DNA from: Paraphaeosphaeria minitans
Taxonomy: Eukaryota; Ascomycota; Dothideomycetes; Pleosporales; Didymosphaeriaceae
NCBI GenBank assembly: GCA_015832175.1
Contig: WJXW01000006.1
Location: forward strand, 186,001 to 250,000
Length of the DNA: 64,000 nucleotides
Direction: 5' to 3'
Under the pieces are notes generated by a model, which saw nothing but the letters and a program-made list of their open reading frames with translations, ran no database searches and was not told where the DNA came from. A program made the position numbers and the translations under genes. Within the stretch, counting starts at the first letter, position 1, and each line of letters starts with the position of its first letter. This document shows, in pieces, positions 42,281 to 54,381 of this stretch.

Positions 42281-43786
42281 ATGTCCACCATTCTTCTGCG
42301 AACATTGCATGGACTAATGGACAACAGCGCTGAGAATGATGCTCTCTCGTTTCCAGACGATACGCCGACAATGCCTCGGAATCCTGCAGAGTTTTACCGC
42401 GCACAGCCTGTGCGGGACCGTCGCATCCACGTCATGGGGCTGGGGAATGTTGGATACTTCGTCGCGCATTCGCTGAAGGGAATACCGAATGCGCCGCCCG
42501 TCACATTAGTCTTTCACAGCCGAGAAAAACTGAAAGCATGGGAAGAATCGTCCAAAAGACTGCAGTGCGTTACGGACGGGGATACCGAGCGACGCGAAGG
42601 CTATGAAGCAGAATTGGCGTTGCCACGACCGAGATTCCATGGCAAAATGGTCGGGAGCAATACTGGCGATCGCCTCCCAGAGGTCTCTCCTGCGCAGGCG
42701 AGATCTTCGGAAGAATCGACACTGTATGGAGAGTCTACAGAACCGATCAGCACGCTCATCCTGTGCATGAAGGCTACGCAAGTCTTGTCAGCACTCTCCT
42801 CTGTCAAGCATCGCCTGCACAAAGACTCGGTGATATGCTTTCTGCAAAATGGCATGGGAACAGTAGAGGAAGTGAACAAAGTGATATTCCCAGATGTTGC
42901 GACAAGGCCACACTACATGGTGGGCATCAACTCTCACGGCATGAAGAAAACGGACGATCCATTCACAGTCGTACATGCAGGCTTTGGAACCATATCGCTT
43001 GGAATCATGCCGAACGAACGGGACCGAGAGCCCGCACCGTACGCTCCGATTCCTAAATTTGCGGCTCATTCATCCTCGCAGCCGATGGAGCCAGTCCACC
43101 CCGCGAACCCAGAACCTTCAGCTCCTCTGGCCACGAGTCCCAGCGCTACATTCACCCCGAATTCGCGGTATCTTTTACGAACCCTACTGCGCACACCCGT
43201 CCTTTGCGCCGCGGGATTCTCACCGCCAGACCTTCTTCAGCTGCAGCTTGAGAAGCTTGCCGTCAATTGCATTATCAACCCGCTCACCGTAATGCTTGAT
43301 GCGCGAAACGGCTCTATCCTATACAATTACTCGCTCACGCGCGTCATGCGGTTGCTCCTCTCCGAGATTTCCCTCGTCATACGATCTCTCCCCGAATTAC
43401 AGTACATACCCAACGTCGAGCAACGGTTTGGTCCCGGGCGATTGGAGACTGTGGTTGTAGGCGTCGCGAACCGCACTAGTGATAATATCTCCAGCATGCT
43501 GGCAGATGTTCGGGCGGGCAGACAGACGGAAGTTGACTACATCAACGGATGGATCGTGAATAAAGGGGAAGAGATGGGTATCAAGTGCTTCATGAATTTC
43601 ATGCTGATGCATCTGGTCAAGGGCAAGAACGGAGTAATACAGTTGGAGCTTAGGGAGGGCATTCCCTTTGTGGAGCCCAGGCCTGGAGAGGAGTCGGTGA
43701 TGATTAAGGACGCGCTTGGAGATGTTCCTCTGGCAGATACTTTGTCTACTGATACGTCCACGCCGCAATGGCCTGAGAAGCGTTAG
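42281..43786 (+). CDS. Ketopantoate reductase (PanE/ApbA) family protein
   Basis: NADPH-dependent 2-dehydropantoate 2-reductase family protein of 501 residues, larger than bacterial PanE (about 300) as is usual for filamentous-fungal members. The Rossmann motif HVMGLGNVGYFVAHSL lies near residue 53. Nucleotide-domain text includes STLILCMKATQV and CFLQNGMGTVEEV. The substrate-domain helix KLAVNCIINPLTVMLDARNG carries the catalytic Lys and Asn pair, and DYINGWIVNKGEEMGI is the C-terminal signature. A Pro/Ser insert (about 250-300) splits the domains. Pantoate supply for coenzyme A is the textbook role, but fungi carry several paralogues and this one's substrate is unproven. The first ATG in frame was used; an upstream coding exon is possible. 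Confidence 0.87.
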   Translation: MSTILLRTLHGLMDNSAENDALSFPDDTPTMPRNPAEFYRAQPVRDRRIHVMGLGNVGYFVAHSLKGIPNAPPVTLVFHSREKLKAWEESSKRLQCVTDGDTERREGYEAELALPRPRFHGKMVGSNTGDRLPEVSPAQARSSEESTLYGESTEPISTLILCMKATQVLSALSSVKHRLHKDSVICFLQNGMGTVEEVNKVIFPDVATRPHYMVGINSHGMKKTDDPFTVVHAGFGTISLGIMPNERDREPAPYAPIPKFAAHSSSQPMEPVHPANPEPSAPLATSPSATFTPNSRYLLRTLLRTPVLCAAGFSPPDLLQLQLEKLAVNCIINPLTVMLDARNGSILYNYSLTRVMRLLLSEISLVIRSLPELQYIPNVEQRFGPGRLETVVVGVANRTSDNISSMLADVRAGRQTEVDYINGWIVNKGEEMGIKCFMNFMLMHLVKGKNGVIQLELREGIPFVEPRPGEESVMIKDALGDVPLADTLSTDTSTPQWPEKR

Positions 43787-44133
43787 TGAAACATGGCAGA
43801 GAGTCCTGTATAGAAATCTAACGGCGTCAAACGCCAAATCAATCCCAATCGGATGCTTCACAACCAAGCACATCATGATATGATGCAATTACTGCATTGC
43901 TACTCCCTGCATCACAATGTGCATGACCTTTCGAAGTTGCCTGGTGCTGGCGCAGCCAATGGCAGGCGACGTGTTCTCGAAGGGACCGTTGCTCGGCTTA
44001 ATTCCGACGCCGATCCTTCTCGAAGCCGAGCTCTACTTTTGCCATCCTCGCGCCAACACCAAACACACTGTTAACCTTCATCACCTCCGCCCAATCTCCA
44101 CACCCAAACCCACCACCACACACATCATCTAAA

Positions 44134-44710
44134 ATGGCTCGTCAACGCGGTGGAACTGCTCCCCCTCGCCGTCCCACGGCTGCCCCGGCCAGGCCTGCTG
44201 CCCCTGCTCCTGCGCCCGCCCGTCACTCGTCCACCGCCGCTGCTCCCCCGGCTCAGCATGCACCGCCTGCGCAGGCTGCTCCTGCTCCCCAGGCCAGCCA
44301 AGGCCCCGGTCTCTTCGGACAGATGGCCAGCACTGCTGCGTAAGTCGCATTCTTACTACTGGCTTTTGAAGCCATGGCGCATCACTCCCGCGGCCTCACT
44401 GTACTATTAAACCAAAGCTCAGCGCTAACCATCCCCCAGCGGTGTCGCAGTCGGCTCCACCATCGGCCACGCCCTCGGTGGCTTCTTCGGCGGCGGCTCT
44501 TCCGCGCCCGCTGAGGCCGCGCCCCAGAACACCGACTTCGCGCAGCAGCACCAGCAGGCATCCATGTCACAGAGCCAGCCCACCGGCCCTTGCGCCGGCG
44601 ACATCAAGACCTTCAACAACTGCATGACGGAGAACCAGGGCAACCTCAACATCTGCGGGTGGTACTTGGACCAGCTCAAGGCGTGCCAGCAGGCCGCGAG
44701 CCAGTACTAG
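44134..44710 (+). CDS. MIX17: Mix17/CHCHD2-like twin CX9C protein
   Basis: Mitochondrial intermembrane-space protein imported through Mia40. Exons 44134-44339 and 44440-44710 give 158 residues. The N-terminus is Ala/Pro/Arg-rich. The conserved hydrophobic helix is GVAVGSTIGHALGGFFGGG, assembled across the intron (ASTAA/GVAVGS). The CHCH domain has both CX9C motifs: CAGDIKTFNNC and CGWYLDQLKAC. Length and order match the CHCHD2/CHCHD10 family. The 100-nt intron has a GTAAGT donor and a CCCCCAG acceptor after a gctaac branch. Confidence 0.94.
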
Positions 44711-46649
44711 AGAGTTAGGAGGTTGGGGATTGCTTAGGGAGGGACCATGTGGAGCGTTATGCTTGCATTTGCTTCGGTTAGCTTGATATGTACAGTATCG
44801 GCAATGGCATGCAGTCACCACTTTCCACAGACCAAGCATTTGGGGTTTGTAAGCTATTGACGTAAAGGTTGCATCTCCACCCTCTCCACACCGTTCACAC
44901 CTTGTCACCCCACGTAGATGGCATATTCGGCCATTTCGACGGTAGTGGCGAAGATCACACTACGAATCCAGACAATGGGCATGCCCTCGAGCGTTCAAGC
45001 AAACTACCAATGGATCCCATGATCGTTCAACAGCTGCAGAGCAAAACTGCACAGGGACTACGGACGCGACTGAGAGCAGGTATCATGCTATGTTCCCTCC
45101 ACTGTGAACTCGTCCTGTGCATCGCCAGCCAATACCCCACGTAAAGGTAATCCTAGAGATGGAAGGCAGGAACAATCTGGCCTCGGAGCAAGCAGGACAA
45201 GAGTGTCTAACAGTTGCGGATCCTTGCACCTCGCTCGGGTGATGCATGCAGGTAAGATGGACGCTGTCAGCGGGAGGGGAGGCTATGGCCTCAGGGCTGT
45301 GCACGGACCACCCATTTATCCCACTCCCTCTCAGGGCCTCTTGTTTCCTTAAGCTCTCAGAGAACCATTTATCTGACTACGTATCTTGTTCGCCCCCACC
45401 GGAGACCTCCACTTATCCAGAACATGCTCTGTTTATGGGAGCACGCCCAACACAAGACCGGGGATCCCGTACTCTGTTGCCTTGCATTGTTCTGTGGCTG
45501 ACATGTACCTACCTATGCAGCCCTAGAGCGGACCATTTGATCAAGTGTGCCTCATGACCCCTCGCGCCATGTCTAAACCCGGCATTAAGGATAGTTCTAT
45601 TGTTGTAATCGATATCTGGCATCGAGGTTGCAACTATGATGCAAGAGATTGCGAACGAGACCCCATCAAATCGCTCCATCTTCCACAGTGCTGACGCACC
45701 AGTAGCTGCGTGTACCACATGCGGACAATTCGGAAAGAGATGGTGAACGGATTTCTGATGCAATTGCTCTTTTTGCCTAGACCATTGTGATCACCTGTCA
45801 CTAGCTAGACAAGCTTCGCCCAGAAGAGCTTGAGTCGGCTACGCAACCGAAGCTACTGAGAGGGTGTACTCATCTGTTTGGTTATATCTGTATTCGATTG
45901 CTACCATGTTCAGGATGCAACCTTCATTCGAATTTAAGACCTTGAGGACGGCTCTTATCAGACTTGTGGCCCTGGTCGACCACCGACGCAGTATGTCCCA
46001 GAGCTACCACCCTTCAGCTTGAGGCCAATGAGCTTCTAGGGGCGAAGTAGACCATACGGTGGTTTTTTTAAACACTTTGGATCTTGATGTCTGAGCTTGT
46101 AGAGCTAAGCACGTACCATGCACGTCTAAAGGACTGATTTCTTGCGGATCACACACTCCAGCTCTCAGGAAATTGCCCTGGCTTTTGCTGCTGCTCAATA
46201 TCTTCATGCAGTAAATCTCAGTGTGAACATTGAGCTGCACGATTCTAATGGACACAGTGTGCTGCAAATCAGCCTTCAATACCAGCCATGGCGACAACTT
46301 GGTTCGAAAATGGAAAGAGAGCTTCTCTGATGGTGTCGCCATTGATTACATCCCAGCATTGTTCCCTGATCTCACAAGACCTGTATGTCTGTAAGTGCAG
46401 TTCAATATCTGAGACAAGATGATCATGTCCTGGCAGCAACGTGCATTGTCCGTTTCTGAACATACAGATGACCTCCAGGCAGTAGCAGTAGCAGTTACTG
46501 CGCCTCCAGCAATCACAGCAGAGACAACATAAAAGAGACGTCCATGTCGCTTTGCGTCTCAAAATCATCGACAACAACTCTTCAATCACCTAATCTTCCA
46601 TCTTTCCAACACTTCCACAGCTCATTTTCTCCGCACCCTACAACTCATC
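44711..46649. other. 1.9-kb intergenic region, no gene seen
   Basis: Scattered frames below 115 codons on both strands show no motifs or splice-consistent joins. May hold relics too decayed to identify. Confidence 0.35.
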
Positions 46650-47782
46650 ATGGGTCTTTCTCAAGTCGGCGAATCCTACGAGAACGACAAAAATTTCTTT
46701 GATCTCAGCCTTCTCGACACTCAAAAGGGTGGTGATGTCTGCGTCTCGAGAACTTCCGTTGTAGCCACCCCGATGGCACCTTTACCAGGAGTGGCACGTC
46801 TGTCAAGGCCATTTTTGGAGACGAGCACCTCGTCCTCGACAGCAACCGCACCTTTCGCATGATCTACTCTAAGGGAAACGGCAACCAGATCCTCTCTCTC
46901 CTGGAGATGCGTGAATTCTACGACGAAGATGGCAGTTACATCTGTACCATCCGTAACGTTGACGGCAATGACCCAGCGTTCGGCACCGCCATGATCTCGA
47001 CTGTCACTCCTGTTGACAAGGCCACTAACGTCAATTACAAGATTTTCGTCCCCGGCCCAGTCCGCAAACAGTACATCTACTCTCCCAATACCACCCCCAT
47101 CCAGGAGCAAGCCAAGGGCCTCGTCGACCTCGCCAAAGTCGGCGAACTGGACATCGACACCTCGCTCGACTTCCAACTCTCCCTCGACGGCGACAACACC
47201 GAGCCCATGGACAAGCTTGCCCAGTGGGCCGCCACAGTTCGCGACAAGTACCCCTTGTGGTCCAAGAACGTAGTCTCGTACCTCCGCATGGGCGACTTCC
47301 GCGACAAACGCATCCACAACGGCACCAACCTCACCGGCGACCACACTCTTCGAGCCTCAGAATTCGTCCCGCTCAGCAACTACCGCGTCTCCCTCGTCAC
47401 CACGGGCAAGATCTTCGACCCCGCCATGGCCGGCGGCGCGCACGAGACCAAATTCCGGACCCCGCTCCTCGTCGACAGCAAGCCTGGCAACTACTCGCCG
47501 TTCCTGCTGGCGTACGGGCACAACATCGTGCTGACGCAGCTGGGCATCGACAAGGTGCACAGCGACTACGGGGGCGTTCCGATGAAGATTGCGCCCGGGA
47601 GCAGGATGGAGAACGGGGCGACGCCTGTGGTGGATTCGACGAATCTGAACCGCACGCTGGCTCTTGTGAGCTCGTTCTTCTATGCGCCGGAGGCAGTGGA
47701 GTCGGTTGTGAAGACGACGCCGAAGATTCTGGCTTTTGGCGGGCAGAGGAAGTTCAAGGCTGTTTTGCCGGGGCGCAAGTGA
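46650..47782 (+). CDS. Hypothetical protein with an apparent frame break
   Basis: Unrecognised. The start codes MGLSQVGESYENDKNFFDLS and runs to about GGDVC. The remaining about 345 codons continue in another frame from LENFRCSHPDGTFTRSGT through MIYSKGNGNQILSLLEMREF and a uniform body to AFGGQRKFKAVLPGRK. Between them, near 46735-46745, reading shifts by two bases in gtctgcgtctcgag. No intron with consensus sites and matching phase fits. Either two bases were inserted (sequencing error or a null allele), or the real start is elsewhere. The downstream part is clearly coding-like, with strong third-position C bias. No signal peptide or known domain was identified. Confidence 0.55.
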
Positions 47783-50717
47783 GTGGGAGAGAAGTGTAGC
47801 ACTGAGAGAAGAACAGTCGTTACGGGGCTCGGAAGTTTTTAGTTGCAATGAGTGAAGAGAGTTTGGGTTTTTGTCGTTATCTTCTTCCTTTTATAGCTCG
47901 GATGATTGTCGTGATGGATTTGTAGCTACATGACCGATGCACGGGTGACCCGGATCGTCACGTAATATACATACCAACTCAATCCAGACCATCTCCCATA
48001 GCTGACAGCTTGCCTCGTTCGGAATTCATACATGAGCGACGATCTCAAGTATTTCACTGGGTTTGAAGAACAATCCTCTCGCGTACCGTAATCGCAGCTT
48101 CCATGTCCGTGTAAGTAACCACGTCAGCAGTGACGAGCGAACCGAGGTTGATGCTTCAATTCCCATGCTTCTTCCGACTGCTCGTTCCATTTCTTGAATA
48201 TAGCAAGATGGGGAATGCCTGGGCGGATGTGAGTTATTTACTTGCAGAGAAGGAGATACGGAAAACTACAGAGCAAGTGTAGTCGTTGTATTATCGCTTG
48301 TCGAAGGGTACGTAAGTTTTATACCTTGAGCCTGCTAGATACATACTTGACATAATATAGTCTTTCTTCCTGAAGTGAGTCTACCCGCAGTAAGCGTTTC
48401 TTTAGGTTGCTTTTCTGGTATGGTACTCGGCCCACTTGCGCGAATCCCACCCTTGATACTATTGCCGTGGTTGATTTGTTATGCTGTAGACGCTGACTTG
48501 AGTTGATTAGGTAACGGTCTGCTATTGGCCACAAAAATACCGAAACTACTACCAGTCAGAACTCTAGTCAAGTAATATCAGTATTCGGACGTTTGCAGAA
48601 TGAGCAAACGATAAAAGTATCTCAGAAAAACATGATCATCTCACAAAAAATGCAACAGAAACAGCCTGCAGGTGAGATGCAGCAAGAGACGCAACGCTTT
48701 CGGCGTGTGAGCCAAAAGCAACACGATAGTCTCCGGGGACAAATAGGAAGAGACACCAATTTTATTGTGAAGAATTTGGAAGATATCCACCTCTCAACTT
48801 CTCAACGTCTCATTGCCTCGCCCAACGAGAAATCAATCAGAGGATTCTCCTCAGAGGCGCAGATCGAAAATTTGCATAAACTACACCTCTACTTATGAAG
48901 GAGCATGTCAATCATGCGACTAGAGCGAACGTTGCATAGTCCGAAACAGGAAGTACACAGCAGGATGTCATATACGAACCTGGACCTGTACGAGTTCAAC
49001 CACCTCGTTTCTCCGACATCGCAGGAGACCGCTGCTCAACATCCAGACTCGACACCTATGACAGTAGATCTATGGTTCTATTCCGGTTCGGGGTGGGCCA
49101 CTGGCCACGGATCTCACGACACAAGGCTTTTATCTACCGAATGAGCAAGGTTCCACCTCAACAGGACGAGCAAACGGGAGGACATATCTAACAAAGTCTG
49201 TCAAATATTGGAGGCACGGAAATGCCATGAGTGTATTAATTTCCAGGATTCCTGGGAATGAAGAAACTCAAGAACGCTATGCTGTAGATCACCAGGTCCC
49301 ACTCCTTCCCTCCATTGCGCTATCTACAACCTGCTGTAAGGGCTATTCGGTCCGCCCACACGCGATACAGCAGAATCTCGATCCAAATCTCCGCACAACA
49401 GGTCGACTTATTCCAGGATCGTGGGCCCTTCTGGTTCCATTGAAGAAATCGACAAAGCATTTCAAAGCCTACCGTATCACTCGGTGCGATACCTACCTCC
49501 AAAGAGGGAATTTCATACTGTCTCAATGCGTAAGCAAGAGGATGATGAAGGGACGGGATCACGAAGGAGCGCTGATGATGTGCTGTTTAGTATGAATGGA
49601 GACGTGTGGCGACATGGTGGCTGGAATCTGGGATATCGCATGTGCACGGGTAGGTACACTTCGAAACGCGATGACGACATGCGATTATATCTTGATGATG
49701 GTGGCATCGATTCCTCCACCGGCCCGTACATCACGAGGATAAGAAAATGACGAGTCGGTATGGGAAGGCGCATGGGTGGGATGGGAGGAAAAGAGGGTTG
49801 AAATTAGGCTTTACGCGGGGGTTGGATTAGCGGCGGGTGGGAGCATGGTATTGACGGAAAAGCAGATGGGGACGGGGATTTGGATGGGGATCTCGAAGAG
49901 GGGGTTAGGCGCGCACTTTGACAGAGCTTCGTACTGGAACTCGGGCGAGAACATGGCTGGCAAAATCGAAGAGGGAGGTGATCAGACCACGAGGATATAG
50001 GTGAATAAAAGCTCCGAGGAGATGGATGTACGGTAGAGGGATTTTGTTCGAGGCTTGGTGTAGGGTAGGGTAGGGTAGGGTAGTTACAATACAGCATCTG
50101 AAATCACCCTTTGATTCTTATCATGCATAATGTAATTAGGTAGGTATACAACCTTAGGTGGATAGTAAGTACATCCACACACTTACACGCTTACTTCAGA
50201 CACAGACAGAACTGTGATTACGCGTGGCGAACTCTTTCGATGAATCTGGGATAGGATGGAAAGTGTACCTCTGAGGGTAACCTATAGATGCCAAAACCTA
50301 TAATTAGTTAGGTACTTGCATGGCGGATTGCGGCCGAATCGATCTTGAAGCGCAAATCGATAACGCGGGGGCCTTTTTAGGGCCACGGATTTTTGTTTGG
50401 GAAATTCGTCGTCGCCTCTCCCTACGAGTTGTCGTTTTCACACAATGTAGACGGGGCAGAGGTTGCGAGGGTTACGTGTTTGAGATGGGGCAGTTGTGGT
50501 TGGCCCAGCCTCCTCGCACATGCTCTTTACCTCCTCTCCTTGATAAGACCACGCTGCCCGACACGCCACCTAAAGTCGCTCTTGTCAGCGCTATACGCAG
50601 CCTTGCAGTCGCAGCACACCTCCAATCCCCGAACGGCACCTCATAGCACCAACCTAGTAACCCGAATTGAGCAGCGAGCCCTCCCAGCGCAACACCAAAA
50701 CACGCGTACCCTCCCCT
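47783..50717. other. 2.9-kb gene-poor region
   Basis: Weak frames only (longest about 133 codons, Pro/Thr-rich). It contains a TAGGG tract at 50061 and C/T-rich DNA near 50700. I cannot support a gene. Confidence 0.4.
50061..50083. repeat. (TAGGG)n tract
   Basis: Four and a half perfect pentamers. This is not the TTAGGG telomere hexamer of filamentous fungi. Confidence 0.8.
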
Positions 50718-52592
50718 CTACGCCGACCCACCCCACCCCTCTCTCTTCCCAACCCTCGCCGGCATCCCCTCCGCCGGCTTCGCCGCCGCCATGAGCACCT
50801 GATACATCCTCTCGCCATAGCACTCCTGCGGCCCGCTCTTGCTCGCCCCAAAGCTCGCCCAGATGCTCCCATCCCCGTCCAGCGCATCCAGCGCGTCGAA
50901 CGCCGCCGCGATGTCGTACTCCCTGATGGTCAGCGCGAGCACGATGCGCATCTCGACGAGGGCGAGTTCCTGGCCGATGCAGTTGCGCGGGCCTTTCTCG
51001 AAGGGGCGGTACGCGTTGGGGGGGATGGAGTCGCTCTGCGGGGCGAGGAAGCGCGCGGGGTCGAAGGCGTTTGCGGTGGGGCCCCAGAGGGAGGGGGAGC
51101 GGTGCATGACGTGGAGGATGGGCCAGACTTGCTGTGGGGTTGTTAGTATTTCCGGACGAGGGAGGGGGGCGCGCTTACGCAGCCTTCTGTCGGCAGCATG
51201 TCGCCCGTGGTAGGGTCTTTGATGAAGTAGTCTGCGCGTCCGGCGCGGATCGTTGAACCTGGGGGCCACAGTCGCAGGACTTCTTTGATCACGGCTAGGC
51301 TGTAGGTGCACTTGTTGATGGTGTAGGGGTCTTTTCTGATCTGTTCCAGAGCGCCAACGCCGGTGCCGAACACGTCGTCCATTTCGCGGCGCACTTTGCT
51401 GAGCGCATCAGGGTGCTTCGAAAGCTCGTGGTAGATGTAACAGATGGTGGACGCGGTTGTGTCGTGGCCCGCGAAAACGAGGATCAGCATGTTATCGATG
51501 ATGTCCGTTCGGAACGCGGGATCCAGTTTTGCGGTCTTTGATTCTATATCCTGACCGCTCTCCTTGAAGTACGCTTGGAGCGCGAGATCGATGCCCGTCT
51601 TCCTCCTCTTCGTAGACGAACCAGTGGTTTCACGTGCATTGAAACGCTCATCGATGATGGCGCCGATGTATTCGTCCATCTTTCCCTTGTAGTATCTCAA
51701 GGCATACTTACGGATCGGGTTCTTCCGGTGGAATGGATTTTTCGACTGCGAATCTTCCATCCAACTGAGCACGCTTCTCAGTGCCGAAACGAATCTGTTC
51801 TTTCCAGCGAACGAATTGAAGTCGTGATCGAGCACCAACTTGCCAATGACATCGACAGTCAGTTTCGTCACGTCTTCTTCGAGGCGAAACACATCGTTGC
51901 GAGCAGCATGTCCATCCAGTGCTGTTACAAATTCCTCAAAGACATTGAGAAAGTTGGGTACCTGCTCCATGACATGTTGGCTCGAAAAACCAGGATTGAA
52001 GGCAGCCCTTTGTTGTTTCCATTCCACGCCCTCTGAAAGCAGCATGTTCTTGGGTCCTGCGATCGGGGCAACGAAATCGTGGAATCTCTAGGTTGGTTTG
52101 AGCTCTACATTGATTCATCGTACGTGCCGTCTGGAGATAACCTACGGGCGACTTATACATTGCAGGGTCCGCAGAGATCGCAGCACTCAAGTCTCTGATT
52201 TTCCTCAGCGAGGAGGCATAGGTCCTGCCTCAGGCGACTTACGGATCTGCGACCAACATCATAGGTGTCTCGAAAGGGTACACATCCATGTAGAAGATAG
52301 AAGGCAAGTTGTATTCTTTCTGGAGGTGGGTGCCCAATGCATGCGGATGCACACGGGTAGGAAGCTTGGTGGTGACTTTTCCTATGGAGATCAAGTGACC
52401 GAACAACGGGTGGTGTGGAGGCCCAGGCTAAGCAATGCATTTAGTTTGCATAGAATGCACTGACGAGCGATGACGAACCAGTTTGCTGAATTTCTTACGA
52501 TGCTGGTGGAGGTGTAGGATGAATTTGGCAAGCCATGCGAGTACGAGCACTGCGAAGGCCACAACCGTAGGATGATCGCTAAGGAATGCCAT
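50718..52592 (-). CDS. Cytochrome P450 monooxygenase
   Basis: Membrane-anchored P450 of 553 residues. Exons: 52479-52592, 52243-52427, 52146-52185, 51179-52087, 50718-51131. The N-terminal anchor is VVAFAVLVLAWLAKFILHL, followed by the proline-rich hinge PGPPHHPLFGH. Core motifs: C-helix WKQQRAAFNPGFS, I-helix oxygen-binding AGHDTTAS, ExxR in IKEVLRLWPPG, the PERF-type FDPARFLAP, and heme loop FEKGPRNCIGQELALVEM with the thiolate Cys. Architecture and C-helix resemble CYP4/CYP59-like fungal P450s, but I cannot assign a family. Exon 3 is only 40 nt; its acceptor is TTGAG. No other secondary-metabolism gene lies next to it, so it may be a stand-alone oxidase. Confidence 0.93.
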
Positions 52593-53722
52593 GATGGTGG
52601 ATGGGATGAAGTCTAGAGTGTGCTCCTGAACACTCGTAGAGACAAGAGAGGGTCGTTGCGGCTTGAAATGAGAAGTCGCACATGTTCCGTCTAACAAACT
52701 AGGTCAGACGGTGCCTGCATGTTATAGCCCATAATGCTATCAATGCGCCACGCTACGAGGATGTTGGCTTTGTAACATTCGTTATTGGGCTCAAGTTATT
52801 GGTATACACAGTGGAGCGTAAGCGGATCCTGGACCGTAGATCCTGCGCGCCGGCTCAAAATAACAGCGACTATCGTGGGTACCGCATTCGGGCCAATTGG
52901 GCACGTTTAGCGACATCCTTTGCGACTTTCAAAGCACGGGGCATACGAAACACGCTGTCAGACGAATATTGGTGAGGAGACGTGTAGTGGAAGCCTGGAG
53001 GTCGATGGAGAGCATTGGGGATCCCACTGCCGCAATGAATGACACCATGCACAGAGTATGTCGCGCTTCTTATTAGTGCAGTCAACGACGGTTGAGTAAT
53101 AGCGCTTGTGCCAACATCTTACGACCATTGCCCAAAAGCGACCAACACGGTCCACGGCGCAGGCGCATGGCCTCGATACACGCCAACCCGACCTGACGCC
53201 TGTCGATACACGGATGTGCGAAGCCAACTACCGCCGATTAGGTTGTGGATCCGCTAATGCGCAACATTCGTACCTAGCATGAGCCCAGGCGTGGTGCTTG
53301 CAACGGGTGACTGGCGGTGACGGGTGGATGAGGTTCTCGGCCTCATCACGTGACGGTCTGTATCCACCAGGGCAGATGTCAAGGCAGATGTCAGGTCCAC
53401 TTGACATGCGAGACTCGGCATCGGAGATGATTGATCAAGCACTGGCCAATGGGATAAGTCGGTCGCGGTGATTGGCTGGCAGCTTCGACGGGACATGAAA
53501 CGGTCGCTTCATGTGTCATGACAGTCATTCCAGGAGGTGGGCATTCCTTGGAGAGCGCTTCTGTTCTGTTGTTTCGGTAGTGAAGACTGACTCTGCGTGC
53601 GAGTCGCGTGGCAGTGTGACCGGAATGCAACCAGATGCGCAGAGTGGGTGCGGTCGGCCATCCACGGTGTCTCTCCATGCTGGACTGGTGATGTGGTGAG
53701 GAGAAGGGCGGATGTGCTGAGG

Positions 53723-53778
53723 GGGAACAGGGCAACAGGGCAACAGGGCAACAGGGCAACAGGGCAACAGGGAAACAG
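53723..53778. repeat. 8-bp tandem repeat (gggcaaca), about 7 copies
   Basis: Near-perfect octamers about 600 bp upstream of the septin ATG; the first and last copies are variant. Confidence 0.8.
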
Positions 53779-54167
53779 CGGGCGTGCCACCCCTGCACGG
53801 CAACGCGCCCCTGAGCTGTTGTTCTCGTCCCTGCTTCACTCCTCTGGCCTCGGATCGTGCCACGGCCACTGCCACGACCACTGCCACTGTCACGAAGCGC
53901 GCAGCTTCGTCGCATCCACACTTCTTCAGGTGCTCAGTCATTCTCCTTCGTTTCAGAGAGCTCTGGCAGCCCTCGGCGTAGACTCGCCTCATCGATTGCT
54001 TCCCAATCCCTATCGCAATCCCCAGAACCCCAGCCCTATCGACTTCGCCCGCACATTCACCGGAGCCTGTCCCTGGGGCCTGCAGTACCTACGGTACCTA
54101 GTCTAGCGGTGCCCGAACTTGTTGTCTTCACGGGCCCAATACGTCGTCCAGCCCCTTCAATCTCTTG

Positions 54168-54232
54168 CTGCACTCTTGCACTCTTGCCTTGCCCTCTTGC
54201 AATCCTGCAATCCTGCAATCCTGCAATCGCCC
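54168..54232. repeat. Octamer repeats actcttgc / aatcctgc
   Basis: Two related octamer arrays about 150-210 bp before the septin ATG, so probably in its leader. Confidence 0.7.
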
Positions 54233-54381
54233 TCGTCCGCTTGCGCTGGTGAAGGCTGCCACTGCAACCGGCCACACACTCCGCCTCCCGCGCCTCCTTT
54301 CCCGTACATTGTCCACCGCAACCAACTACACCGCGCGCGTACCCGCCGGCCCTTCCCACATTGCGACAACGCCCACCGGCC

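Larger units (their letters stand above)
52593..54381. other. 1.8-kb intergenic region between P450 and septin genes
   Basis: Shared upstream region of two divergent genes. It holds an 8-bp (gggcaaca) repeat and, nearer the septin ATG, aatcctgc/actcttgc repeats. No protein-like frame was accepted. Confidence 0.4.

Noticed and set aside
48593..49750. Possible multi-exon gene from several plus-strand frames of 62-122 codons
   Set aside because: No splice sites join them in phase and none shows a domain or conserved motif.
50061..50083. Interstitial telomere
   Set aside because: Period is five (TAGGG), not TTAGGG, and only about 23 bp long.
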